Of a DNA stretch of 32,625 nt, positions 12,848-20,282 are shown piece after piece. The stretch is from Candidatus Roizmanbacteria bacterium (lineage in GTDB: Bacteria > Patescibacteriota > Microgenomatia > UBA1406), in contig JANLHL010000016.1 in assembly GCA_024654535.1 (NCBI GenBank), positions 1 to 32,625 of the forward strand, in the 5' to 3' direction. The notes beneath the pieces are model-generated. The model was given only the letters and a program-made list of their open reading frames with translations, was not told where the DNA came from and made no database searches. The first letter of the stretch is position 1. Each line of letters begins with the position of its first letter. Both the position numbers and the translations under genes were made by a program.

Positions 12848-13165
12848 ATGGCACTTTATACAAAAATCAAAGATGTGGATGTACAGGTAGGGTATGAAGT
12901 AGAACTTCTCACAACCTTCGTTGATAATGACGGCAAAGAAAAAAAACAAAAATTCTCTGGTGTCATCATTGCTGTAAAAAATACTGGAATGAATAAGAGT
13001 TTTACGGTTCGTAAAATGACCCGTTCCGGCGTTGGTGTTGAGCGTATTTTTCCTGTTGAATCTCCACAAATTGAATCTGTTAAAGTCATAACGAAAAGTC
13101 AAGTACGCAGAGCAAAATTGTACTACATGCGTGGCAAGATAGGTAAGCGCGCAATGGAAGTGTGA
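12848..13165 (+). CDS. rplS: Ribosomal protein bL19
   Basis: 'VGYEVELLTTFVDNDGKEKKQKFSGVIIAVKNTGMNKSFTVRKMTRSGVGVERIFPVESPQIESVKVI...RRAKLYYMRGKIGKRAM'. Confidence 0.96.
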   Translation: MALYTKIKDVDVQVGYEVELLTTFVDNDGKEKKQKFSGVIIAVKNTGMNKSFTVRKMTRSGVGVERIFPVESPQIESVKVITKSQVRRAKLYYMRGKIGKRAMEV

Positions 13166-13509
13166 GAAATACTCGCAGCATTGGTCAGAACGGTGAGGAT
13201 ACTGCTGCACGCTATTTACAATCCAAGGGATATACAATCATCACCCGTAATTTTCGATCCAATTTTGGAGAAATTGACATTATTGCAGAGCACGGCAGTT
13301 ATTTAGTATTCATAGAGGTGAAGTATAGAAGTAGCCAAGCTTATGGCTCTCCATACGAGGCAGTTAACGCGCACAAACTCTACAAGTTAAAGCGCATGGT
13401 GGATTATTACTATTCGCTAAACAAAACTGAACTCTCTCCAAAAATTGAAGTGATTAGCATAGCTAAAGAAGACGACTTAATCCGCCACATAACGGGAATT
13501 TTATTTTAG
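13162..13509 (+). CDS. YraN/UPF0102 family endonuclease-like protein
   Basis: 'GEDTAARYLQSKGYTIITRNFRSNFGEIDIIAEHGSYLVFIEVKYRSS'; GTG start overlapping the rplS stop. Confidence 0.92.
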   Translation: MRNTRSIGQNGEDTAARYLQSKGYTIITRNFRSNFGEIDIIAEHGSYLVFIEVKYRSSQAYGSPYEAVNAHKLYKLKRMVDYYYSLNKTELSPKIEVISIAKEDDLIRHITGILF

Positions 13510-13590
13510 CCTATTCGTAACAATTTGCCATATAAAGATATAAAGATTTCATATATTTTAGATAAGTCTGTGTGGTAGAATTGATGTATT

Positions 13591-13664
13591 GCCGTCATCG
13601 TCTAGAGGCCTAGGACGCCGCCCTTTCAAGGCGGAGACCGCGGGTTCGACTCCCGCTGGCGGCA
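13591..13664 (+). tRNA. tRNA-Glu (anticodon UUC)
   Basis: Cloverleaf read by eye: acceptor GCCGTCA/TGGCGGC (one G-U), D-stem GTCT/GGAC, anticodon stem CCGCC/GGCGG with loop CTTTCAA (TTC at 13625-13627), T-stem GCGGG/CCCGC with loop TTCGACT. CCA is not encoded. Confidence 0.95.
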
Positions 13665-13667
13665 CTA

Positions 13668-14135
13668 ATGATTACCATCCGCCCATGTTTACCTACTGAG
13701 TGGAATACACTTCAAAAATTAAATGATGAGGTGTTTCAGGATAACCTCAAATACGACCCCGACTTAGTAGCTGACTATGCGCTTTCAGAGAAAGGAAAAA
13801 ACTATTTTAAGCTCGTGTTAAAAGATAAAAATTCCTGTTGTTTTATAGCAGAAGAAGCTGGAAAACCAGTGGGTTATATTGTGGGGAGCCCCAAAAAATA
13901 CAGTTATCGGAAAAGCAAGTATTTTGAGTTAGATAATATGGGGGTGTCTCCTCAAAATCGTTCACACGGTATAGGATCTAAACTCATCAAAACACTTATA
14001 CAATGGGCGAGTGAACACAAGTATAAGAAAATAATTGTGAACACATATTTTAAAAACTCACCCGCAATTGCGTTTTATAAGAGAAACGGTTTTGGTGAAA
14101 TTGACGTTACTTTAGAGAGAAAAATTGTAAAATAA
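13668..14135 (+). CDS. GNAT family N-acetyltransferase
   Basis: 'FELDNMGVSPQNRSHGIGSKLIKTLIQWASEHKYKKIIVNTYFKNSPAIAFYKRNGFGEI' acetyl-CoA binding motif. Confidence 0.9.
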   Translation: MITIRPCLPTEWNTLQKLNDEVFQDNLKYDPDLVADYALSEKGKNYFKLVLKDKNSCCFIAEEAGKPVGYIVGSPKKYSYRKSKYFELDNMGVSPQNRSHGIGSKLIKTLIQWASEHKYKKIIVNTYFKNSPAIAFYKRNGFGEIDVTLERKIVK

Positions 14136-14139
14136 GGAC

Positions 14140-14337
14140 ATGAAATCAAATCTTTCAACGCAGGAACTTGTAAGCAGGAATAGAAAAATAGTGGGAGTTT
14201 TGATGATCGTAATTGGCGTTATTTCGATGATAATCGGCGTCGTTATCGATAATAGTTCATTTATTGGTGGAGGTATAGCGCCAGTCATTATTGGTTTCAC
14301 AGCATTTATATTTCCTGCATTAATGAGTAAAAAATAA
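14140..14337 (+). CDS. Small two-TM hypothetical membrane protein
   Basis: 65 aa, two hydrophobic segments (IVGVLMIVIGVISMIIGVVI; GGGIAPVIIGFTAFIFPAL); tight spacing to neighbours. Confidence 0.6.
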   Translation: MKSNLSTQELVSRNRKIVGVLMIVIGVISMIIGVVIDNSSFIGGGIAPVIIGFTAFIFPALMSKK

Positions 14338-14342
14338 AAACT

Positions 14343-14567
14343 ATGAAAGTTAAATTGACAAAAGGTAAAACGGTGCTTACGGTAGGCAAATTTGGTTTTG
14401 ATACTCAGGATATTCTCATTCTCTGCATGTTGGTAGTCTCTATTATTATATTCGCATCTATTATAGAAGCACTTGGTTTTAGTGGATCTGCGGCTTTTTC
14501 TTCAGGTTTTATACTTTGCGCTATTATTTATAGGAATATATTAAAGGCGAAAGGTCATATAAAATGA
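14343..14567 (+). CDS. Small two-TM hypothetical membrane protein
   Basis: 74 aa, hydrophobic segments (ILILCMLVVSIIIFASII; AAFSSGFILCAIIY); overlaps the next ORF start by 4 nt. Confidence 0.55.
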   Translation: MKVKLTKGKTVLTVGKFGFDTQDILILCMLVVSIIIFASIIEALGFSGSAAFSSGFILCAIIYRNILKAKGHIK

Positions 14568-14845
14568 ACAATAAAGAATCCTGCCCAAAGTGCAAAAGTA
14601 ACATGGAGGAAGGTGTATTTACAGATGGGTGGTGGTATAGTGGTACTTTTCCGATGCGTAAAAATAAATCAGCTATTGCTAAAGTATTTGGACTACAAAG
14701 CATAAACAATTTATCATTATGGGAGTCTCTTTTCACTATGTTTCAGCGAAGTAAAACAAAATCTGGATACGACGTGAACCCTTTGATAGGTGTTACGTCT
14801 TACCGGTGCACACTCTGTGGTTACATAGAAAGTTACGCAAAGTAA
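14564..14845 (+). CDS. Zinc-ribbon-like small protein
   Basis: 93 aa with N-terminal CPKCKSNMEEG and C-terminal YRCTLCGYIE (two CxxC pairs). Confidence 0.65.
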   Translation: MNNKESCPKCKSNMEEGVFTDGWWYSGTFPMRKNKSAIAKVFGLQSINNLSLWESLFTMFQRSKTKSGYDVNPLIGVTSYRCTLCGYIESYAK

Positions 14846-14878
14846 TCTTACAGCTTCGATGATGAAGTCGATATCAAC

Positions 14879-15508
14879 CTATGGTAGCGATTCTATTAAT
14901 TCTGGAATTTTTGCAAAGTCACTCGTTTGTGCGCCTGCCCCAGTAAGTACGCTTCTTGTATAGCCAATCACTTTTAAATGTGCAGATTTTGCCGCGTCAA
15001 TATCGCTTTGAGCGTCTCCAACATAGACAACTTCATGTGCTTTTAATTGTAACTTCCTAAGCGCCAACAGTAGTGGTTCTGGATTTGGTTTGTGTTCTTT
15101 GGTGTCTTCATAGGAAACAACTACTTTAAAGAATGATTTATATTTTGCTAATTGGGGTACTGTAAATATTCCGTCATAAATCCTACTGGTCACAAGACCT
15201 AGCGTGTATTTATCGTGCAGTATTTTTATGACTTCGTCATATTTTTCTGGGCTTTTGAGTAAACTATTTCGATAGGGGACTGCCCTTCCTTTTCCCATTT
15301 TCCAGATTCTGTCAATTTCATCTTTATTTTCCAATTTGGTGACTATTGTAATGACGTCATACATTGTCATGTGGCGCAGTTCAAAAAACCTTTCCCTAGT
15401 TATTCGTTCATAACCAGTTTTAATAAATAAATCTTGATAAAACCTAAGATTTGCTTCGAATGAGTCGATAAGTACCCCATCTATGTCGAATAAAACGGCT
15501 TTGATCAT
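14879..15508 (-). CDS. HAD-superfamily hydrolase (phosphatase-like)
   Basis: 'MIKAVLFDIDGVLIDSFEANLRFY', 'LGLVTSR', 'HKPNPEPLLLAL', 'VVYVGDAQSDIDAAKSAHLKVIGYT'. Start 15508 chosen because a -10 lies 6 nt upstream (ORF track start is 15523). Confidence 0.9.
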   Translation of the reverse strand: MIKAVLFDIDGVLIDSFEANLRFYQDLFIKTGYERITRERFFELRHMTMYDVITIVTKLENKDEIDRIWKMGKGRAVPYRNSLLKSPEKYDEVIKILHDKYTLGLVTSRIYDGIFTVPQLAKYKSFFKVVVSYEDTKEHKPNPEPLLLALRKLQLKAHEVVYVGDAQSDIDAAKSAHLKVIGYTRSVLTGAGAQTSDFAKIPELIESLP

Positions 15509-15547
15509 AGATATAGTATACAAAGTTCGGTGATAGTATTTTTGAGC

Positions 15548-15576
15548 TTGTAATAAAGCATGTCCTATAGTATAGT
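15548..15576 (+). promoter_or_regulatory. Promoter of HTH gene, -35 TTGTAA / 17-nt spacer / -10 TATAGT
   Basis: TTGTAA 15548-15553, TATAGT 15571-15576, 6 nt to ATG 15583. Confidence 0.6.
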
Positions 15577-15582
15577 TGTACT

Positions 15583-16227
15583 ATGTCTGAAAATCATATG
15601 TCTATTCCTGAATCAGCTCGGAGAACACAGATGGCAGTATCAATTTGGTATCCTCGAGATGAGGCAGTAGTCCAACTATACAATATAAAGAGATCAAGAG
15701 GTTTGAGCTTTGATCAAGTCATTCAGTACTGCGCTCATAGCTTATCATCTATTGCAAGTGTAGCGCCACGCTGGGGACTAGAAATGCCAGATGTTCCTTT
15801 GCTACAAGTTGATAATCCTTCTTCAGATTTATTTATAGATGTGGAAGCCTTTTTGACCCGCACTGTTGATGATTCACCGCATTATTTACAAGATAAAAAA
15901 ATAAAGCAACAGCTGAATTCGGCTGTACATACATTAACGCAAATCCTTCAAGAGATAAGTACGCCAGACGAATTAGATATGCGATTACAAGACATTATAA
16001 ATAAGTTAGATGCTAGAGATATTCAGCTATCAGAGTCTGATATAGTATTGCAGGTATTATCGGCACAGATGTATAACAGAATAATTACTCAACGTGAACT
16101 TGGAGAAATTTTTGGCATGCATCCGAGTTGGGTTAGTAAAATAATCCAGTGGGCAGAACGTAGAAGCCAATTTCCAGAACCTGTTGCGTATCGAGTTGCC
16201 GTTGGACCAAAAATTGAAGAAGAATAA
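15583..16227 (+). CDS. Hypothetical HTH-containing protein
   Basis: C-terminal 'ITQRELGEIFGMHPSWVSKIIQWAERRSQFPEPVAYRV' is a helix-turn-helix-like segment; the rest is unrecognised. Confidence 0.65.
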   Translation: MSENHMSIPESARRTQMAVSIWYPRDEAVVQLYNIKRSRGLSFDQVIQYCAHSLSSIASVAPRWGLEMPDVPLLQVDNPSSDLFIDVEAFLTRTVDDSPHYLQDKKIKQQLNSAVHTLTQILQEISTPDELDMRLQDIINKLDARDIQLSESDIVLQVLSAQMYNRIITQRELGEIFGMHPSWVSKIIQWAERRSQFPEPVAYRVAVGPKIEEE

Positions 16228-16229
16228 AA

Positions 16230-16880
16230 TTATTTTGAAAGCTTTTTCTGTATACCTTCAAGTGTCTCGCGTGCCACGTCTTTTCCACCCAATCCAAATG
16301 CCAAGCCCAAGGCAAGCGTTATGGTAAATACGATACCGGTAAACAGTATACGGATTAGATCTTGTGCTACGCCAAGTTGGTTGAGTGAGGCTAACGTGGC
16401 GAATATCACAACTGCATATTTTCCAGAGAGTGCAAATGTTTGCGCTATTTTTTTCTCGAAAGTAGACACGCTTTGCAACAAAAATCGGTATGTTACATTA
16501 CTGAGTAAGTATCCTATGAGTGAGATTACCATGGCTATGAGTACATTTGGCAGGTAAAACAGTAAGTTGTTGACTATCGTTACAATTCTTGAAAATCCCC
16601 ATACTTCTAACGCTGGAATAAGAAATGCCAATAGCACAGCCCAGCGGATAATCTCTCCGATAAGCTTTCTCCATATATTTAGGGACTGTGTATTTTTTAT
16701 ACCGGCAAGCGAGTAAATCCGCGTAATTTCAAACAACTTAAGAAGAGCTATGGTGAGCTTGTTTGCTATTGGAGCAATGATAAGTCCTACAAGCAAAATA
16801 CCAACGCCGCTGAGAAGTGCAGGAATATAGGCTATGACATTGCTATATATACTTTTAAATACGTCGAAAGCTACATTCAT
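16230..16880 (-). CDS. TM-helix repeat / mechanosensitive-channel-like membrane protein
   Basis: 'IYSNVIAYIPALLSGVGILLVGLIIA...', repeated 'LLFYLPNVLIAMVISLIGYLLSN', C-terminal 'TLALGLAFGLGGKDVARETLEGI' typical of TM_helix proteins. Confidence 0.85.
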   Translation of the reverse strand: MNVAFDVFKSIYSNVIAYIPALLSGVGILLVGLIIAPIANKLTIALLKLFEITRIYSLAGIKNTQSLNIWRKLIGEIIRWAVLLAFLIPALEVWGFSRIVTIVNNLLFYLPNVLIAMVISLIGYLLSNVTYRFLLQSVSTFEKKIAQTFALSGKYAVVIFATLASLNQLGVAQDLIRILFTGIVFTITLALGLAFGLGGKDVARETLEGIQKKLSK

Positions 16881-16969
16881 ACAGTAAGTATAAACTACAA
16901 TTCCATATTAGCAAAGCCTTCTTTTTCGGCCCCTTGTTTTCTGAGCGGATTTTCAGTATGCTATAAATT

Positions 16970-17656
16970 ATGACAGTACATGTTTTGTGTGGCAACGACG
17001 AAGTTGCTATAGACAATGTCTTTTTGTCTGTGCGCGCAAAGTATGTGGCAGTTACTTCGTTTGAGCCACCTTTTTTATACGGTGATGTTGAGAATGCACT
17101 CGTATCTGAAAACCTCTTTGGGAATGATACGTTAGTAGTGTTTAATTCTTTTATTAAAGGATCGAGGCGTGGTGTGTTACCGAAGGTGACACAGGAAATT
17201 TTACAACTTATTCAGAATACCCAGACAGATATAGTCTTTATAGAACTGGACGAGAAAAAAATAAGTACCTACAAAAAAATGTTTCCAAAAGCACAGTACA
17301 GTACCTTTAGCATCCCACGGCATTTATTCTATTTTCTCGATGGTCTTTATCCAACGAACTTAACACAAGCATACAGTGAGTATAAAAAAACAATAGAGGC
17401 CTCTGCACCCGACTTAGTTTTCTATTTTTTAAAGAGACGGGTAAGAGAACTCGTGCTATTATCGGAGGGTGCACTCACTGGAGCATATCAACCGTGGCAG
17501 AAAGCAAAGTTACAAAGTCAACTCATGCGTTGGAAAAAACAAAAACTTGTATCTGCATATAAAAGCTTATATAGACTAGAGCGTGATATGAAAAGTGGTG
17601 CAACACCATATCCTGCCGAAAAATCTATTTCACTTTTTTTAAGTTTTTATTTATGA
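16970..17656 (+). CDS. Short DNA polymerase III delta (HolA)-like protein
   Basis: 228 aa; 'MTVHVLCGNDEVAIDNVF', 'LFGNDTLVVFNSF', C-terminal helical region '...LERDMKSGATPYPAEKSISLFLSFYL' resembles the delta C-terminal domain. Confidence 0.6.
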   Translation: MTVHVLCGNDEVAIDNVFLSVRAKYVAVTSFEPPFLYGDVENALVSENLFGNDTLVVFNSFIKGSRRGVLPKVTQEILQLIQNTQTDIVFIELDEKKISTYKKMFPKAQYSTFSIPRHLFYFLDGLYPTNLTQAYSEYKKTIEASAPDLVFYFLKRRVRELVLLSEGALTGAYQPWQKAKLQSQLMRWKKQKLVSAYKSLYRLERDMKSGATPYPAEKSISLFLSFYL

Positions 17657-17719
17657 TGTTTGACACAAATAGGAAATGTGATAGAGTAATAGTATTACAA
17701 GTTATGATACCATCATACA

Positions 17720-19138
17720 ATGATACAAGTACCACCGGTAATTTTTAGAGGATACGATTTAAGAGGTTTGGTTGATAAAGAATTAACGGACGAAACAGTT
17801 GCAACTCTCGCGAAAGGATATGCTACATGGCTTTTACAAAGACGAATTTATGATTGTGTCGTTGGATATGACTGTCGGCTTTCAAGTCCTCGGTTTTCCA
17901 AGATTATTATCCAAGAATTAACTGAAGCGGGTATCAATGTATATGATATTGGAATGACGCTTTCTCAAATCTCATACTTTGCACAATACTATTTCCGATC
18001 TAAGGGACTTATTATGATTACGGCTTCGCATAATCCTAAGGAATATAATGGTATGAAATTAGGTGTAGGCTTTTCAGAGACGATGATAACCGAGGAGATC
18101 ATAGGTTTTAGAGACCTCGTAAACAGCGGTACGTTTCAGACAAGAAAAGGTAAAGGAAAACATGTCGTTGAGGATGTATTTCCAGCATACCTCGAAGATC
18201 TTAAGAGAAGGACAGGAGAAATTAAACATTTCAAAATTGTAGTCGATTCCTGCGCAGCAACAACGGGTATATTTTTACCAAAAATTTTGCGAGAATTTGG
18301 ATGTGAAGTTATAGAACAGAACACCAAACCCGATGGCAATTTCCCAGTGGGAACACCAGATCCTACCGAAAACGATGTTCAACAACGTTTAGCAAAACGG
18401 GTAAGAGAAGAAGGCGCTGATATAGGGTTTTCGTATGATGCAGATGGAGATCGTTTGGGCGTAGTTGATAATGAAGGGAACCTATTATGGAACGATACGC
18501 TTGTATCACTTTTTGCAAAAGATGTGCTCGATTTTCTGCCAGGTTCTAAAATAGTGTATAACACACTTTGTTCCAAACAGGCAGATGAGGTAATACGAGC
18601 AGCAGGTGGAGAGCCAGTAATATGGATGACGGGACATTCGTTTATTAAGGCAAAAGTGCGAGAAATTAGAAGCCCATTTGGAGGGGAATTGAGTGGTCAT
18701 TTCTTCTTTACAGACAATTTTTATGGTCACGATGATGGAGCTATAGCGTCATTACGTTTACTTTCCTATCTGACACGTAAAAATCTATCATTGAAGCAAG
18801 CGGTGGCAGAACTTCCTGTCTACGTATCGAGTCCAGAGATAAAAGTGGGAGCACCAGATGCTATAAAGTTTTCACTTGTTACAGATAAAATTGGTGGTGA
18901 GTTGAAAAATATGTATAAAGGCGCTCGTTTTCTAGAGATTGACGGTGTTCGGGTCGACATGGAAGACAGTATGATCGTTATACGTGCTTCTCAAAATGGA
19001 CCGTATCTCACGATAAAATTTGAGGCAAAGGACAAAGAGAAGTATGAAATTTTGCGTGTACAGATTGGAACACTTCTGAAGAAATTTCCAGAAGTGGATT
19101 TTGGATACGGCGTGAATGTAGATGCCCTATATAAATAA
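17720..19138 (+). CDS. Phosphomannomutase/phosphoglucomutase
   Basis: 'FRGYDLRGLVDKELT', 'ITASHNPKEYNGMKLG', 'SYDADGDRLGVVDNEG', 'GGELSGHFFFTDNFYGHDDG'. Confidence 0.95.
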   Translation: MIQVPPVIFRGYDLRGLVDKELTDETVATLAKGYATWLLQRRIYDCVVGYDCRLSSPRFSKIIIQELTEAGINVYDIGMTLSQISYFAQYYFRSKGLIMITASHNPKEYNGMKLGVGFSETMITEEIIGFRDLVNSGTFQTRKGKGKHVVEDVFPAYLEDLKRRTGEIKHFKIVVDSCAATTGIFLPKILREFGCEVIEQNTKPDGNFPVGTPDPTENDVQQRLAKRVREEGADIGFSYDADGDRLGVVDNEGNLLWNDTLVSLFAKDVLDFLPGSKIVYNTLCSKQADEVIRAAGGEPVIWMTGHSFIKAKVREIRSPFGGELSGHFFFTDNFYGHDDGAIASLRLLSYLTRKNLSLKQAVAELPVYVSSPEIKVGAPDAIKFSLVTDKIGGELKNMYKGARFLEIDGVRVDMEDSMIVIRASQNGPYLTIKFEAKDKEKYEILRVQIGTLLKKFPEVDFGYGVNVDALYK

Positions 19139-19147
19139 ATAATAAAT

Positions 19148-20152
19148 ATGAAAGACGATAGTGCACTTGATTCAATAAAGATGTTGCCAGCGCAAATAAA
19201 GCAAACGGTAGCAGATATAGGTAAGTTGGATTTTCCACCGATGCCGACAGTGAAGAATATTGCAATAGCAGGAATGGGTGGGTCGATCTACAACTATCAC
19301 GTAATACGAGGTCTTTTTAAAAATGAACTTGCTCTGCCGTTGATTGCAGTGAATGAATATGGAATACCGGCTTCAGTCGATAAGAATACGCTTTTTATCG
19401 CTTCATCATATTCAGGAAGTACAGAAGAAGTGGTATATAGCTTAAAACAAGCACACGAAAGAGGAGCGTTTTGCGTAGCAATAACTGCAGGTGGAGAAAT
19501 AGCAGATTATTGTAAAAAAAATAATGTATTTATGTATCAATTTGATCCTATCAATAATCCAAGTGGACAACCACGTATGGGGCAAGGATATATGATTTTT
19601 GGTGTTATTGAATTGCTCTCAAAAATTGGACTGCTACAGACAATTTCTATTGAAGAAGTTTTGAAAGAAATTGAAACATTAGAACAGCATATATCGACGA
19701 GCGCAAGGGCTTGTGCTCAAGAAATTGGGTACGGGATAACTATTTACGTTGCTGCCGAACATTTGGCTGGCAATGCACATATAATACGGAATCAAACAAA
19801 TGAGACCGCAAAAGCATATGCAGATTATCACCTGATCTCTGAGATGAATCATCATCTCATGGAAGGATTAAAAAACCCGAAAGATAAAAAACTTATGTTT
19901 ATATTCTTTGAATCCCAGCTGTACTTTCCAAGAATACAAGAACGGTTTGCATTGACGAGGGATGTAGTAGAAAAAAATGAGATTTCTATAGTACGCTACT
20001 CATGCCAAGGTAAGTCAAAAATTGCACAAGTTTTGGAAGTGCTTATGTGGGGCGGCTATCTCACATATTTCTTGTCTGAAAAGTATGGTGAGAATCCAAA
20101 TGCAATTCCTTGGGTAGATTACTTTAAGGAAAAACTTGGGAAGATGGTTTAA
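19148..20152 (+). CDS. Bifunctional phosphoglucose/phosphomannose isomerase-type SIS protein
   Basis: 'NIAIAGMGGSIYNYHVIRGLF', 'IASSYSGSTEEVVYSLKQA', 'SEMNHHLMEGL', 'PNAIPWVDYFKEKLGK'. Confidence 0.88.
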   Translation: MKDDSALDSIKMLPAQIKQTVADIGKLDFPPMPTVKNIAIAGMGGSIYNYHVIRGLFKNELALPLIAVNEYGIPASVDKNTLFIASSYSGSTEEVVYSLKQAHERGAFCVAITAGGEIADYCKKNNVFMYQFDPINNPSGQPRMGQGYMIFGVIELLSKIGLLQTISIEEVLKEIETLEQHISTSARACAQEIGYGITIYVAAEHLAGNAHIIRNQTNETAKAYADYHLISEMNHHLMEGLKNPKDKKLMFIFFESQLYFPRIQERFALTRDVVEKNEISIVRYSCQGKSKIAQVLEVLMWGGYLTYFLSEKYGENPNAIPWVDYFKEKLGKMV

Positions 20153-20162
20153 GGCCTCGCAT

Positions 20163-20242
20163 GTGATATGATTTGTTTATGATCGAACCATCCCGATAGC
20201 CATCGGGATAAAGAGTAGCGATCATGCACAAATCATATGCAC
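20163..20242. repeat. Long imperfect inverted repeat enclosing a second perfect inverted repeat
   Basis: Outer arms 20163-20185 GTGATATGATTTGTTTATGATCG and 20219-20242 CGATCATGCACAAATCATATGCAC (22 pairs, one G-U, one mismatch, one bulge). Inner stem ATCCCGAT 20190-20197 / ATCGGGAT 20202-20209 with loop AGCC. Confidence 0.85.
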
Positions 20243-20270
20243 AAGTTCGGCTTAACTGTTAATTATTAGT

Positions 20271-20276
20271 TATAAT
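20271..20276 (+). promoter_or_regulatory. -10 element (TATAAT) of gap, 6 nt before ATG
   Basis: TATAAT 20271-20276, AATACT, ATG 20283; no strong -35. Confidence 0.65.
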
Positions 20277-20282
20277 AATACT

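Noticed and set aside
14846-14878. Possible terminator hairpin between the zinc-ribbon gene and the HAD gene (CTTC-GATGAT-GAAG)
   Set aside because: Stem only 4 bp and no U-tract; too weak to call.
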